From Longitalea arenae (lineage in GTDB: Bacteria; Bacteroidota; Bacteroidia; Chitinophagales; Chitinophagaceae), in assembly GCF_016924755.1 (NCBI RefSeq), contig NZ_JAFFJX010000005.1, positions 248,001-312,000 of the forward strand: 64,000 nucleotides of DNA, read 5' to 3'. Positions 37,201-45,487 of the stretch are shown one piece after another. The notes under the pieces were generated by a model. That model saw nothing but the letters and a program-made list of their open reading frames with translations. It did no database searches and was not told the DNA's origin. Numbering within the stretch: the first letter of the stretch is position 1; each line of letters starts with the position of its first letter. Position numbers and translations under genes: made by a program.

Positions 37201-38661
37201 ACCAACAAGTTGCAAAGTGTGGTGCATAATGCTTCCAGTACGCCGGAAAACTATGCTTCTTATACCTACGATCAAAAGGGACAGTTAACAGGTGAAACCA
37301 ATACATTTAAAGGGATTAACCAGTCTAAATACATTGAATACAATGTGTCTGGAAAAGTGGTGGCTGTTTACCGGGATGGACTTAAAAGCCAGAAAGTGGT
37401 GGAATATGTGTACGATGAAACGGGTAACAGGATCATTAAAAGATCGTACAGTGGCGGTCAACCATTACAGATAACTTATTATGTGGGATCGGTGATCTAT
37501 ACGCAGCTGGTTACCAATGGAACGCCCGGTGCTATAACTCCACTGGAATATGAAATAAGTGGTGGCGGTGGCAGGCTGGGCACTTTTTACCGGCAAATAC
37601 CAGTGTATGCTTATGAAATGACTGATCACCTGGGTAACGTGCGGGCAGTAGTGGCAAAAAGTGCCAGCACCATGGAAGTGCGTATGTATACGGACTACTA
37701 TCCCTATGGTGGAACTATCGGTGGAAATCCTACAGATTACCGGCATGGCTACCAGGGACAATATGCTGAAAAGGATGGTGAAACCGACTGGAGTGCTTTT
37801 GAGTTGAGAATGTATGATAGCAAAATCGCCAGGTGGTTGAGTGTTGATCCCAAAAAACAATTTAGTTCACCATATATTGGCATGGGGAATGATCCGGTGA
37901 ATGGAGTTGATAAAGATGGAGGATTTTGGCAGGAGCTTAAGAACTGGACTCTTGGTCGGGGATGGATGTCTAACGCTGCATATAATTACGTAAAGTCATT
38001 AGAAGGTCAGGGGTATGAGGTTCAAAGTGAGTGGGTAGGGAGTAGATTGAAGGGACATCTGAATGTTTCATGGAATAGCAACGAAACAGGATGGGTCCGG
38101 CTCAATGATGATACCTGGTCGTTTATGATCGATAATCCAACCGGACACGGGAGATCGTTCAATGCCATACAGGATTATTTTGTAACAACTAAATCTGGTC
38201 AGGTCTACGCCATGTATTTGGATCTGGAATTGAAGGTAAATGCCGGATTACAATTTGCAGCTCAACTGCCATTTAATATTGCTAAAATTGATCTTAATAT
38301 AATAAGCTATGATTTGGCAAAGTATAGCTTCGTTGACAGGCAATTATACCATGTATTTGATAAGAAAGATAATATGACCAACTTAAAATTTTCGTCGGAG
38401 ATTGGTATGGGATTAATAGGTTTTGGCGGAAGTTTAGGTGGAGAATATGCCCCAAAGCAAGGCTTTGAATTATCTGCTGTGGCAACTAATTTTGGAATTG
38501 ATGTTGAATTGACTAAGAATTTAATGCAAAAGGAAGCGGGAGCTGTAATGGGGTTTGGATTAAGTGCGAAAGAAGCTTTGATTGTTGGCATTGAATCAAA
38601 AATGTATTTAAAAAATGAACTAATTCCTAACAATGACATTAATGGCTGGCTCAAAAGATAA
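34276..38661 (+). CDS. Rhs-repeat protein with unique C-terminal tip (cassette 1)
   Basis: This is a 1461-residue secreted Rhs protein. The ATG at 34276 follows a GTG at 34270; both precede the signal region (MRAVILVLMLMLVQFASAG). YD repeats include YDVQGRLIKKDYQK and YDETGNRIIKRSYS. The Rhs core lies at ~1110-1215: YEMTDHLGNVRAVV, VRMYTDYYPYGG, GYQGQYAEKDGETDWSAFEL, RMYDSKIARWLSVDPKKQFS and DPVNGVDKDGG. The last ~245 residues differ completely from the tip in cassette 2, as expected of a polymorphic toxin. This tip has no recognised domain; its end is rich in Gly and alternating hydrophobic residues (SSEIGMGLIGFGGSLGGEYA). The small gene that follows overlaps it and is probably the immunity protein. 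Confidence 0.88.
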   Translation: MVNHFLKNLKTLYMLFASTASHMRAVILVLMLMLVQFASAGVPGYDDKYPMGYRFIAGYNNAYAEIWPAWLRECDSLNRILSGPLAAGDVSNRCQPAYANWLEYAGEEAVSDFIGGYFFIDANALYTFRDPSIRLYQAYESITFDIGFETAVGDEFTAEIIPLGSQVPAPSNNTGSANSDMNWVLAKSFDENGNVIGESKQFFDNSGRLLQSQTKAKYRKNATTAYTHVFASQPVRDAHGRDAMATMSAPIDNSEFIYKPDFVRNSSGGNYDYKNFDRFNPAGIETDKTNNPDPVGGQNVPGTLGWYYSANNTWEPYTPTTEFPYNRKTFYDDGTATAKRIGGLGEAYKMGSGHEISNTVTPVLNELDHYIQIRNKFFSSSEMGELPGELKNGAIQLISTDPNGRLSIIIKDRGGRTLMTARPGSELRISNLAKVPDGELFFFKTFASSTVTLSSAVNLINRETGETINIGTSGTVAAGNYKIENTSLTDLFVTYSNSYSEVSYSFYNQLGQMVAAIAPEGVKKLFGSGLNSYGTKTDIPFISFVEYDVQGRPVKNSTTDGGAAELVYRKDGKLRFSQNAVQKANNRYSYTNYDQFGRPVESGEYDAGTNGIAFNSDLTVATNPMRDILEDISVTGGLINGTKKDVIMTLYDVVDQNPGVGTYSQNAEYLGGAVSMTKKYSSIVNNTPSSADIVSSNWYNYNEEGKVVWCVQYIKGLGYKTTDYSYDVQGRLIKKDYQKGATGTERFIHYYEYDAVTQKLWKVRTSVDDITKILQATYVYYLHGPLKRIELATDLQGIDYTYTLQGALKAINNSDKTKDPGGDGGTAFSTDAFGMVLDYFPGDYKNSRTTGIQPLQGVNTTAIGADSYSGTIKAMTWFSKKPASAVGSNPAIEDPATYIYQYDDKYQFTESTWGTGINFGNIPATFAQTGFNKETVKNPANGLPAYDANGNILYLQRTDAAGAISENFTYNYLPNTNKLQSVVHNASSTPENYASYTYDQKGQLTGETNTFKGINQSKYIEYNVSGKVVAVYRDGLKSQKVVEYVYDETGNRIIKRSYSGGQPLQITYYVGSVIYTQLVTNGTPGAITPLEYEISGGGGRLGTFYRQIPVYAYEMTDHLGNVRAVVAKSASTMEVRMYTDYYPYGGTIGGNPTDYRHGYQGQYAEKDGETDWSAFELRMYDSKIARWLSVDPKKQFSSPYIGMGNDPVNGVDKDGGFWQELKNWTLGRGWMSNAAYNYVKSLEGQGYEVQSEWVGSRLKGHLNVSWNSNETGWVRLNDDTWSFMIDNPTGHGRSFNAIQDYFVTTKSGQVYAMYLDLELKVNAGLQFAAQLPFNIAKIDLNIISYDLAKYSFVDRQLYHVFDKKDNMTNLKFSSEIGMGLIGFGGSLGGEYAPKQGFELSAVATNFGIDVELTKNLMQKEAGAVMGFGLSAKEALIVGIESKMYLKNELIPNNDINGWLKR

Positions 38662-39079
38662 AAACTCAAAAATCTTTGTTACTAACAGAAATAGAAGATT
38701 CTTTTTCTTCTTATGTGTTGCGGGCATTATCTATTTGTTATACGATCTATTGTTTAATGAACAGGATACAATTGACGTTTCATTGATTCTTTTATTTGTA
38801 TTTCTGTTTTTGGGTATTTATTTTATAAGTTTTATCGACGTGTTGTTATACGAAGGTTCCCAAGTGATTTTATATACGATTTTGGGTAAACAAATAAATT
38901 ACAGGCGGGTTACTAAAGTTTCATTACTACCTGTTTTTTCAAGTTTTGGCAGTCATATAAATTCTATATATGTTATAACGTACACAGATGCGAATGAGAA
39001 AGAGAAGAAAAGATTAATATGTGTTCCCGGGACTAAATCTGACCTATTCGAGCGTGTACGAAAAATACTCGACGTGTAA
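38642..39079 (+). CDS. Putative membrane immunity protein of cassette 1
   Basis: This is a 145-residue protein that overlaps the end of the Rhs gene by 20 bases. The ATG at 38642 is preferred over 38633. Two adjacent membrane helices (FFFFLCVAGIIYLLYDLLF and LILLFVFLFLGIYFISFIDV) are followed by a ~75-residue PH-like beta domain (LYEGSQVILYTILGKQINYR, KKRLICVPGTKSDLFERVRK). No known family is assigned. The position directly after a polymorphic tip and low G+C relative to the Rhs body are typical of immunity genes; the assignment is by context. A membrane-bound inhibitor hints that the tip acts at the membrane. Confidence 0.65.
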   Translation: MAGSKDKNSKIFVTNRNRRFFFFLCVAGIIYLLYDLLFNEQDTIDVSLILLFVFLFLGIYFISFIDVLLYEGSQVILYTILGKQINYRRVTKVSLLPVFSSFGSHINSIYVITYTDANEKEKKRLICVPGTKSDLFERVRKILDV

Positions 39080-39193
39080 TCGTAAAGTTCCGACAATAGG
39101 GTGTTTTTATTTTTTACAATCGTTACAGCTGTTAAATCGTAAACCAACAACCCGGCGGAATGGAGCTATATGAAATTGCAATGTGGGTCAAAA

Positions 39194-39223
39194 ATCCAAA
39201 GCCGGTTTGCACCGGCTTTGGAT
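39194..39223. repeat. Perfect 13-bp inverted repeat between the toxin cassettes
   Basis: ATCCAAAGCCGGT and its exact inverse flank a TTGC loop. There is no T-run, so it may be a weak bidirectional terminator or a stabilising hairpin at the end of cassette 1. The rest of 39080-39361 shows no gene; the ~25 bases before the start at 39362 resemble the leader before 28328. Confidence 0.7.
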
Positions 39224-39361
39224 GTGTGCGGGGCATGCATATCAAGCTCTAGGGTGAAGCCCCGAGTGTGTTCATATTGCTTTCGTTGTTTTCCCGTTCA
39301 AACGCCTCCTTTAAAGATCATTGACCTGATATCAATTAAATAAACCCAGATATCCCTATTT

Positions 39362-42300
39362 ATGCTGCAAGGTAAAAGAACCCGCAGGATGATAGCGGCA
39401 ACGCTATTGACCATAATGCTCACTAACACATTAGCTCCCACTGTTACCTATGCGTTGACCTCCGGCCCAACGGCGCCGGAAGCTACCAGTTTTGAACCGG
39501 TAGATACAACGGATATGGTGAATTTACAAACAGGTAATTTTACCTATAATTTACCATTGATAGAAGTGCCCGGTCCAGAAGGCGGTTATCCATTGTCTTT
39601 GTCTTATCATGCCGGTATTCAAACCAACGAGGATGCATCATGGGTAGGGTTGGGCTGGACCCTCAATCCCGGTGCTATTAACCGCAATGTGAACGGTTAT
39701 CCCGACGACTGGCAGGCGTTTAAAAGCACAACCCGAGAATATTGGGCAGGCGGTACCCATGTAACTTATAGTCCCGGGGTAAGCATCGGGTTGGCCAACT
39801 CACCGCTTAGTGTAAACGTAGGCCTGTCATTTTCTAATGATACGTATCAGGGTTTTGGAATGACCATGGATGTGGGAGTAGGAATTTCTGCGAGCCTTGG
39901 ATCTTCTCCATTACTTGGTAATATGAATCTTGGCGTAAGCAGCTCTGGCCAGGGGGCATTGAGCGCTGGCATTGGCGCGGGTTATACTTCCGCAAGCGGA
40001 TTAAGTGGTTCGGTAAGTGCCAATGTGAGTTCCAATTTCGAGTCGTTGCAGGCAGGATTTACAGGCGGAATGGGTATTGGGGGCGCTTCTTTGTTACAGG
40101 CGTCCATGGCAACCAATGGCGACAAGCCGGTGCTTACAACCGGCGGTTACTCATCCTCGGTCAGCAGCAGTACAAATGCCCAGGTACAAACCCATAGTTC
40201 GGGCTGGCATATAGATGTTCCTACACCAGTGCCCGGTTTGAGCGCTTCATTTGGCTATAGTAAAACCAGATACTGGACAGACGAAACTACCGACGTTACT
40301 ACCAAGGGAAGTATTTTCAATGATTGGAATGGGCAGGATAATGTAGCATATGATAGTTATTCATTGCTGGTTGATCCCTCAGAGAAAAGTTATATAGCTA
40401 ATCCAGATCCTACAGTACAACAAGGTGGTGCCTTTCCTGCTTTTGATAATTATGAGGTAAATGCGCAAGGCTTGTCTGGCAATATGCGGCCTTACCAGTT
40501 CCAGGGCATGGTGTTTGGACAAAACAGAAAAACCAGCAACACATGTTCCGGCGCTAATTGCGATCCGGGTTACAGCACACGTTACGCATCACCAAACACC
40601 AATCCAACACCCCAATTCCGTTTTGTTGGTGATTTTTCTAACAGGTATTTACAGGGAGATGGCCGTTACAGTGACAATAACATGAATGCTAACTCATTGT
40701 TATATGGCCAGCCAATGCCATTTACATCAGCTACAACAGGCGATGGCACCAATAACAACGGATTCAAAAATAATCAACTGGCTGGGTCAAAGCATATTGA
40801 GGTAGGTATAAAAATACAACCAAACCAAAGCCAACGGCTTGGTTATAATAAAGCCGACCGGTTTAAGGATGGCATGATAGAAGGCTTCACAATCACCAAC
40901 AGCAGTGGGGTAATGTATACTTTTGGTTTGCCCGCCTATACATATAATGAGGAATCTTACCAGGAAAAAAGAAACCAGCCGGCAGACAAACCTTCTTTTA
41001 ACCGGCAAACAAAAAGTGCGCCTTATGCATATACCTGGTATTTAACATCCATTACCGGCCCTGACTATGTAGACCGGAACGGAAATGGCCCTGATGCAGC
41101 GGATTGGGGCTATTGGGTGAATTTTGAATATGGAAAATGGGCGGATAATTATGCATGGCGTACTCCATCGGAAGGCTACAATGCTGATGAAGACAATGAA
41201 TGGCAGAACTGTTCCATGGGTTATAAAGAAGTGTATTATTTGAATGCGATTCGAACCCGTACGCATGTCGCCTTGTTTGAAAAAGAGGTGCGCGCCGATG
41301 CCAAAGGATCATCGCCAACGATATTTGATAAAAAATCACCGCATCCTACATATAAGAATCCGGGCGCTTTTGATGCACAATCAGTGTTATCACTTCGTTT
41401 ATCGCACATCTATCTTATGAATGCAAGCGATGGCGGGTATGTTACACCATCTTCGGGCACACTAAATGGCAATGTATTGGATGCTACGGATATTGATGCC
41501 AAAGGCAGGACAAGTGTAGATGCTAAGGCAATACGGACAATCGACTTTTACCATGATTATTCGCTATGCCCCCTTACGCATAATAGTTTTATTCCAGATG
41601 GTTATTGGGAGGCGCCCTGGCAGGGCAAATTAACGTTGAAGTACATTTCCACCAGAGGCCGGAACGGTCATCTTTTCCCGCCCATAAAATTTGAATATGA
41701 TCCTGTAGAGGATGCGGTTCAGGCGGAGGCGGAATTGACCAGTGCTTCCTTTTCACCTATTAGTTTTACGACCACGAATAATGGTTTCAAGGTGGGGGAT
41801 TTAATTATGAGCCCTACCCTCAATACTTACCTTGGTGTTATTGTTGCAAAATCCGGAACCGGCACCTATACTTATACATTGGCGAATGGTAGTGCTTATT
41901 ACTTTCCCAATGCTGTAAGCACTGTTACTGTTCGTACAACCAAGAATCCTGCGTATAATCAGGACGCTTATGATGCCTGGGGCATGTATAAAAGTGATTT
42001 AAATACTGCTTTACTGGCAGCTGATTTAAGCCAGGGCCGTAGCACTTCAGCTATTTCTGCATCAAGTGTAGACGCCTGGTCACTGCGATCGATCACTACC
42101 GAATTAGGCAACAAGATCAAAATAAATTATGAGCCTGACAGCTATTACATGCCGCAAACGGAATACAATAAGCAATCCCTGGTGATTGATAAAATAGACA
42201 TTGACCCGTCGGCAGGCACAATGACATTGCGTGTAGATAAAGGTGGTGATAACACAATTAACTTGTCTGACTCATACCATGCAAACGATAATGTAAGCGC

Positions 42301-45300
42301 GGTACTATTAATGGATTATTACCCGAAAACGCAATCCGACGGCGATGGTTGGGGTGGTTTAGTAGTTGATACCAGAACTTCTTTACTGGAATTTTGTGAC
42401 TTCCGGGATAATTATCCCTCTGATCTGGGAAAGAATCTTGGGAATTATCCAAAGCATCACTTAAACGGTCCCTTAAGAGTGCTAAATGTAGACGACGGGA
42501 GCAATACTATTACTGTTGAATGTACTGACCAGTTTTTGTTGGGCAATCAGAAAAAGGGCGTTACCAATTACCGGGGCGCCAATAATTTTCAACTTACGAA
42601 TTATGTCACCCGTAAAAATACCTTCGGTGGAAATTTGTTTATAAAGGCAAACCGGGCTATGCAAGGTGGGGGTATAAGAGTTGGATCAGTGTCGGTGGTA
42701 GAAATGTTTACAGGTGTCGTGAACACCACGAAGTATGATTATAATTCCCAGGGAAAATCTTCCGGGGTAAGTGCTTATACGCCTTCCTTACCACAACCCT
42801 ATTACAATTTTCCGGCTTCCAATCCTTATAATAATGCAGGTGACATATATATAGGTCCGGCCGTCAATGTCAATAATGACCACCTCAAAAACTTTTATGT
42901 TCCATTTTTCAAAAAGACTTTCCTGAAGAATAACGGTATTGTATTTACGCTGGGCCGGGATCTGCCGCCGCCAGGCGTTATGTATGGAAATGTAACGGTA
43001 TCCAATTACATAAAGAATCCTGCAGAGAATGAGGCCAGAAAGATGGAAAATGGCAAAACAGAATTTCAGTTTGAAGTATTCAGGGAAAACATGGTGGCGC
43101 GTGTTGAGGATGTGAATACCAGGCAAAATTCCACAGTAACCACCGATAAGGGGTATACATGGGATCAGTATGTGAGGTATTATTCCCTTTATAAGTTCAT
43201 TTCCTGTTTGGGGAATACCAAACGAGTAATTCAATACGATGAAAACGGGCGCAAACTAACCGAAACGATCAATGATTACCTGCATGATGGTCTGTTTGAT
43301 CAAAATCTTGATGCCAGGAGCTTCTTTACTCAATATAAGACCTTGCTGGCTGATCCAAAATATAACTCACAGGGTTACATAAAAGAGCGGTATGGAGAAG
43401 TTAAGTATGTAGGGTATCAAAAAGAGTATTTTGATAACGGCATCAGGTCGACGATCGCCAGTAAGGAGGAATTCCCCTGTATTTCCAAAGGTCAAAGAGT
43501 GATCAATTATGTAAATGGCACCAGCACCAGAACCGAAAATCTGGCGTATGATTTTTACAGTGGTGATCTTGTTAAATCGGTAGAAACGGATGCTTATGGA
43601 AACCATTTTATGACTGAAACAGTGCCCGCCTACCGGAAGTATGCCAATACAGCGCTTGGGCTGAAAATTAACGGCACTTCCAATTTAAATATGCTTACGC
43701 AAACAGCTGCCAAATACCTGCGCAAAGTGGAACTGGTTAACGGTAGTTATGTTGATAAAGGGTTGGTATCGGCCAGTGTCACCACCTGGAGCAACGGGGT
43801 AAAGGTAATAGATGCAGATGGGAACAGTTATATTCAGAATAATGCCACTGACGGCAATATCTGGCGTATTCAGTCGGCCTATAGTTGGTTACCCAATGGT
43901 AAAACCATAGATGGGTTATCGGCCAGCTTTACAGATTTCAACTGGAGCGCTCCTAACGCATCGGTGCCCGAATGGAAAAAGACATCTGAGATCTCATTAT
44001 ACGATGTGCATTCTCATGCGCTGGAATCGAGTGATATGAACGGAAATTATACAGCAATGAGGATGGATTATGGGAATAAAAAAGTGATACTGAGTGGTGC
44101 TCTTTCCAAATATGACGAAATAGCTTTCAGTGGAGCTGAGGATGCTTCGGTAGAACAATTAAATAATGCATTTGTAAAGAAAGCCAATGCGGTAGTGTCC
44201 ACAGATGCTGCGCATACAGGTAATAAAAGCCTTAAGCTGGGCGGCTCAGGCAATCAGGGATTCGTATATACCGTAAGCACAGATAAATTAACGGCCGGCA
44301 GAACATACATTGCAAGTGTATGGGTTAAACCGGTATCAGGGGGCACATCTGATGTGAAATTATATTATACTGTAAACGGCGTTCAAAAAAGTTCTGCATC
44401 ATCGGGCGCCCCCGGCACAAAAATGGCCGGTAGCTGGAGCCTGCTTAATTGGATTATCGATGGAAATGACATTGTTCCGGGAGCTACGTTGACGGTTGGT
44501 TGCAGGAACGATGCGGCGATAGAAGCCTATTTGGATGATTTTCGATTCAAGCCATTGAACGGGAGTACATCGGCATATGTGTATGATGCGTTCACCGGGG
44601 AGCTTACTTATATTCTTGATAACAGCAACCTGTATTCTAAGTTTGAATACGATGCAGCGGGCCGGCTGATGAGAACATACCGTGAAAAGATAGGTCTTGG
44701 TCAGATAAAAACAAATGAGTATCAATACAACTATGCAAGACATTCCGGCATTTATTATAATGAGGAGCAAAGCGAAATATTTACGAAAAATAATTGTATG
44801 CGGAATATGGAGCCTACGAGTGTGACGTATACAGTAAAATCTCGTAAATACTTTTCTGCCATAAGTCTCGACGATGCGAATAAAAAAGCTAAAGATGAAA
44901 TAAATGCAAATGGTCAAAGTTATGCAAATTCACGTGGCCAATGCTGGTATTATAATGACGAGCAATATGGCGATTTTACGGTTTGCGGGGGCTGTGGTGG
45001 CGGTTCTGTAAGGTATGTGGTACCCAAGGGTAAATACAGAGATGAAGCTAGTAAAGAAATAGCCAATCAAATGGCAAGAGATGATGTTGCTGCGAACGGA
45101 CAGAAATGGGCGAATGACTACGCCGCTTCTCATCCTGAAATATGTTCATCATCTTCAAATGTTACTCTTGTCATAAAAAATGCATGGCTTCCAATGGGAG
45201 GTGCAATACCGTATCCTATTAAAGTGTCACTGTTAAATCCTGAAACAAACGTAGCATGTGGTGGTGAGTTTTTGTGGCCACAAGGTAGAAATAGTAATAG

Positions 45301-45487
45301 CGAAACTTATAAAATTCCTGCTGGTAGATATCGACTTAAATTCTCTGTTCCACCTGGCTGGGAGAGTTATCCCGCTTTGGAATACAATCTGTCACCTAAT
45401 GGAGGTCGCACCTCAAATCCCAATGGTGAATTTTCGACGACGTTTGAAGCGGGAGTAACTTATACGCTTACGGCGGGTGATCTTTAA
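39362..45487 (+). CDS. SpvB-like/YD-repeat giant secreted protein with two DUF5977 domains (cassette 2)
   Basis: This is a 2041-residue paralogue of the cassette 1 giant with the same order: signal peptide (AATLLTIMLTNTLAPTVTYA), SpvB-like N-terminus (NLPLIEVPGPEGGYPLSLSY, SWVGLGWTLNPGAINRNVNG), beta-rich centre, jelly-roll (GNKSLKLGGSGNQGFVYTV, DVKLYYTVNGVQKSS, DDFRFKPLNGSTSAYVYDAF), YD repeat and two DUF5977 domains at ~1796-1929. The second DUF5977 copy is degenerate and holds CGGCGGG. A C-terminal beta-sandwich ends the protein. The ~70-residue greater length comes mainly from the N-terminal and central regions. The next gene starts inside its last codons. Confidence 0.86.
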   Translation: MLQGKRTRRMIAATLLTIMLTNTLAPTVTYALTSGPTAPEATSFEPVDTTDMVNLQTGNFTYNLPLIEVPGPEGGYPLSLSYHAGIQTNEDASWVGLGWTLNPGAINRNVNGYPDDWQAFKSTTREYWAGGTHVTYSPGVSIGLANSPLSVNVGLSFSNDTYQGFGMTMDVGVGISASLGSSPLLGNMNLGVSSSGQGALSAGIGAGYTSASGLSGSVSANVSSNFESLQAGFTGGMGIGGASLLQASMATNGDKPVLTTGGYSSSVSSSTNAQVQTHSSGWHIDVPTPVPGLSASFGYSKTRYWTDETTDVTTKGSIFNDWNGQDNVAYDSYSLLVDPSEKSYIANPDPTVQQGGAFPAFDNYEVNAQGLSGNMRPYQFQGMVFGQNRKTSNTCSGANCDPGYSTRYASPNTNPTPQFRFVGDFSNRYLQGDGRYSDNNMNANSLLYGQPMPFTSATTGDGTNNNGFKNNQLAGSKHIEVGIKIQPNQSQRLGYNKADRFKDGMIEGFTITNSSGVMYTFGLPAYTYNEESYQEKRNQPADKPSFNRQTKSAPYAYTWYLTSITGPDYVDRNGNGPDAADWGYWVNFEYGKWADNYAWRTPSEGYNADEDNEWQNCSMGYKEVYYLNAIRTRTHVALFEKEVRADAKGSSPTIFDKKSPHPTYKNPGAFDAQSVLSLRLSHIYLMNASDGGYVTPSSGTLNGNVLDATDIDAKGRTSVDAKAIRTIDFYHDYSLCPLTHNSFIPDGYWEAPWQGKLTLKYISTRGRNGHLFPPIKFEYDPVEDAVQAEAELTSASFSPISFTTTNNGFKVGDLIMSPTLNTYLGVIVAKSGTGTYTYTLANGSAYYFPNAVSTVTVRTTKNPAYNQDAYDAWGMYKSDLNTALLAADLSQGRSTSAISASSVDAWSLRSITTELGNKIKINYEPDSYYMPQTEYNKQSLVIDKIDIDPSAGTMTLRVDKGGDNTINLSDSYHANDNVSAVLLMDYYPKTQSDGDGWGGLVVDTRTSLLEFCDFRDNYPSDLGKNLGNYPKHHLNGPLRVLNVDDGSNTITVECTDQFLLGNQKKGVTNYRGANNFQLTNYVTRKNTFGGNLFIKANRAMQGGGIRVGSVSVVEMFTGVVNTTKYDYNSQGKSSGVSAYTPSLPQPYYNFPASNPYNNAGDIYIGPAVNVNNDHLKNFYVPFFKKTFLKNNGIVFTLGRDLPPPGVMYGNVTVSNYIKNPAENEARKMENGKTEFQFEVFRENMVARVEDVNTRQNSTVTTDKGYTWDQYVRYYSLYKFISCLGNTKRVIQYDENGRKLTETINDYLHDGLFDQNLDARSFFTQYKTLLADPKYNSQGYIKERYGEVKYVGYQKEYFDNGIRSTIASKEEFPCISKGQRVINYVNGTSTRTENLAYDFYSGDLVKSVETDAYGNHFMTETVPAYRKYANTALGLKINGTSNLNMLTQTAAKYLRKVELVNGSYVDKGLVSASVTTWSNGVKVIDADGNSYIQNNATDGNIWRIQSAYSWLPNGKTIDGLSASFTDFNWSAPNASVPEWKKTSEISLYDVHSHALESSDMNGNYTAMRMDYGNKKVILSGALSKYDEIAFSGAEDASVEQLNNAFVKKANAVVSTDAAHTGNKSLKLGGSGNQGFVYTVSTDKLTAGRTYIASVWVKPVSGGTSDVKLYYTVNGVQKSSASSGAPGTKMAGSWSLLNWIIDGNDIVPGATLTVGCRNDAAIEAYLDDFRFKPLNGSTSAYVYDAFTGELTYILDNSNLYSKFEYDAAGRLMRTYREKIGLGQIKTNEYQYNYARHSGIYYNEEQSEIFTKNNCMRNMEPTSVTYTVKSRKYFSAISLDDANKKAKDEINANGQSYANSRGQCWYYNDEQYGDFTVCGGCGGGSVRYVVPKGKYRDEASKEIANQMARDDVAANGQKWANDYAASHPEICSSSSNVTLVIKNAWLPMGGAIPYPIKVSLLNPETNVACGGEFLWPQGRNSNSETYKIPAGRYRLKFSVPPGWESYPALEYNLSPNGGRTSNPNGEFSTTFEAGVTYTLTAGDL

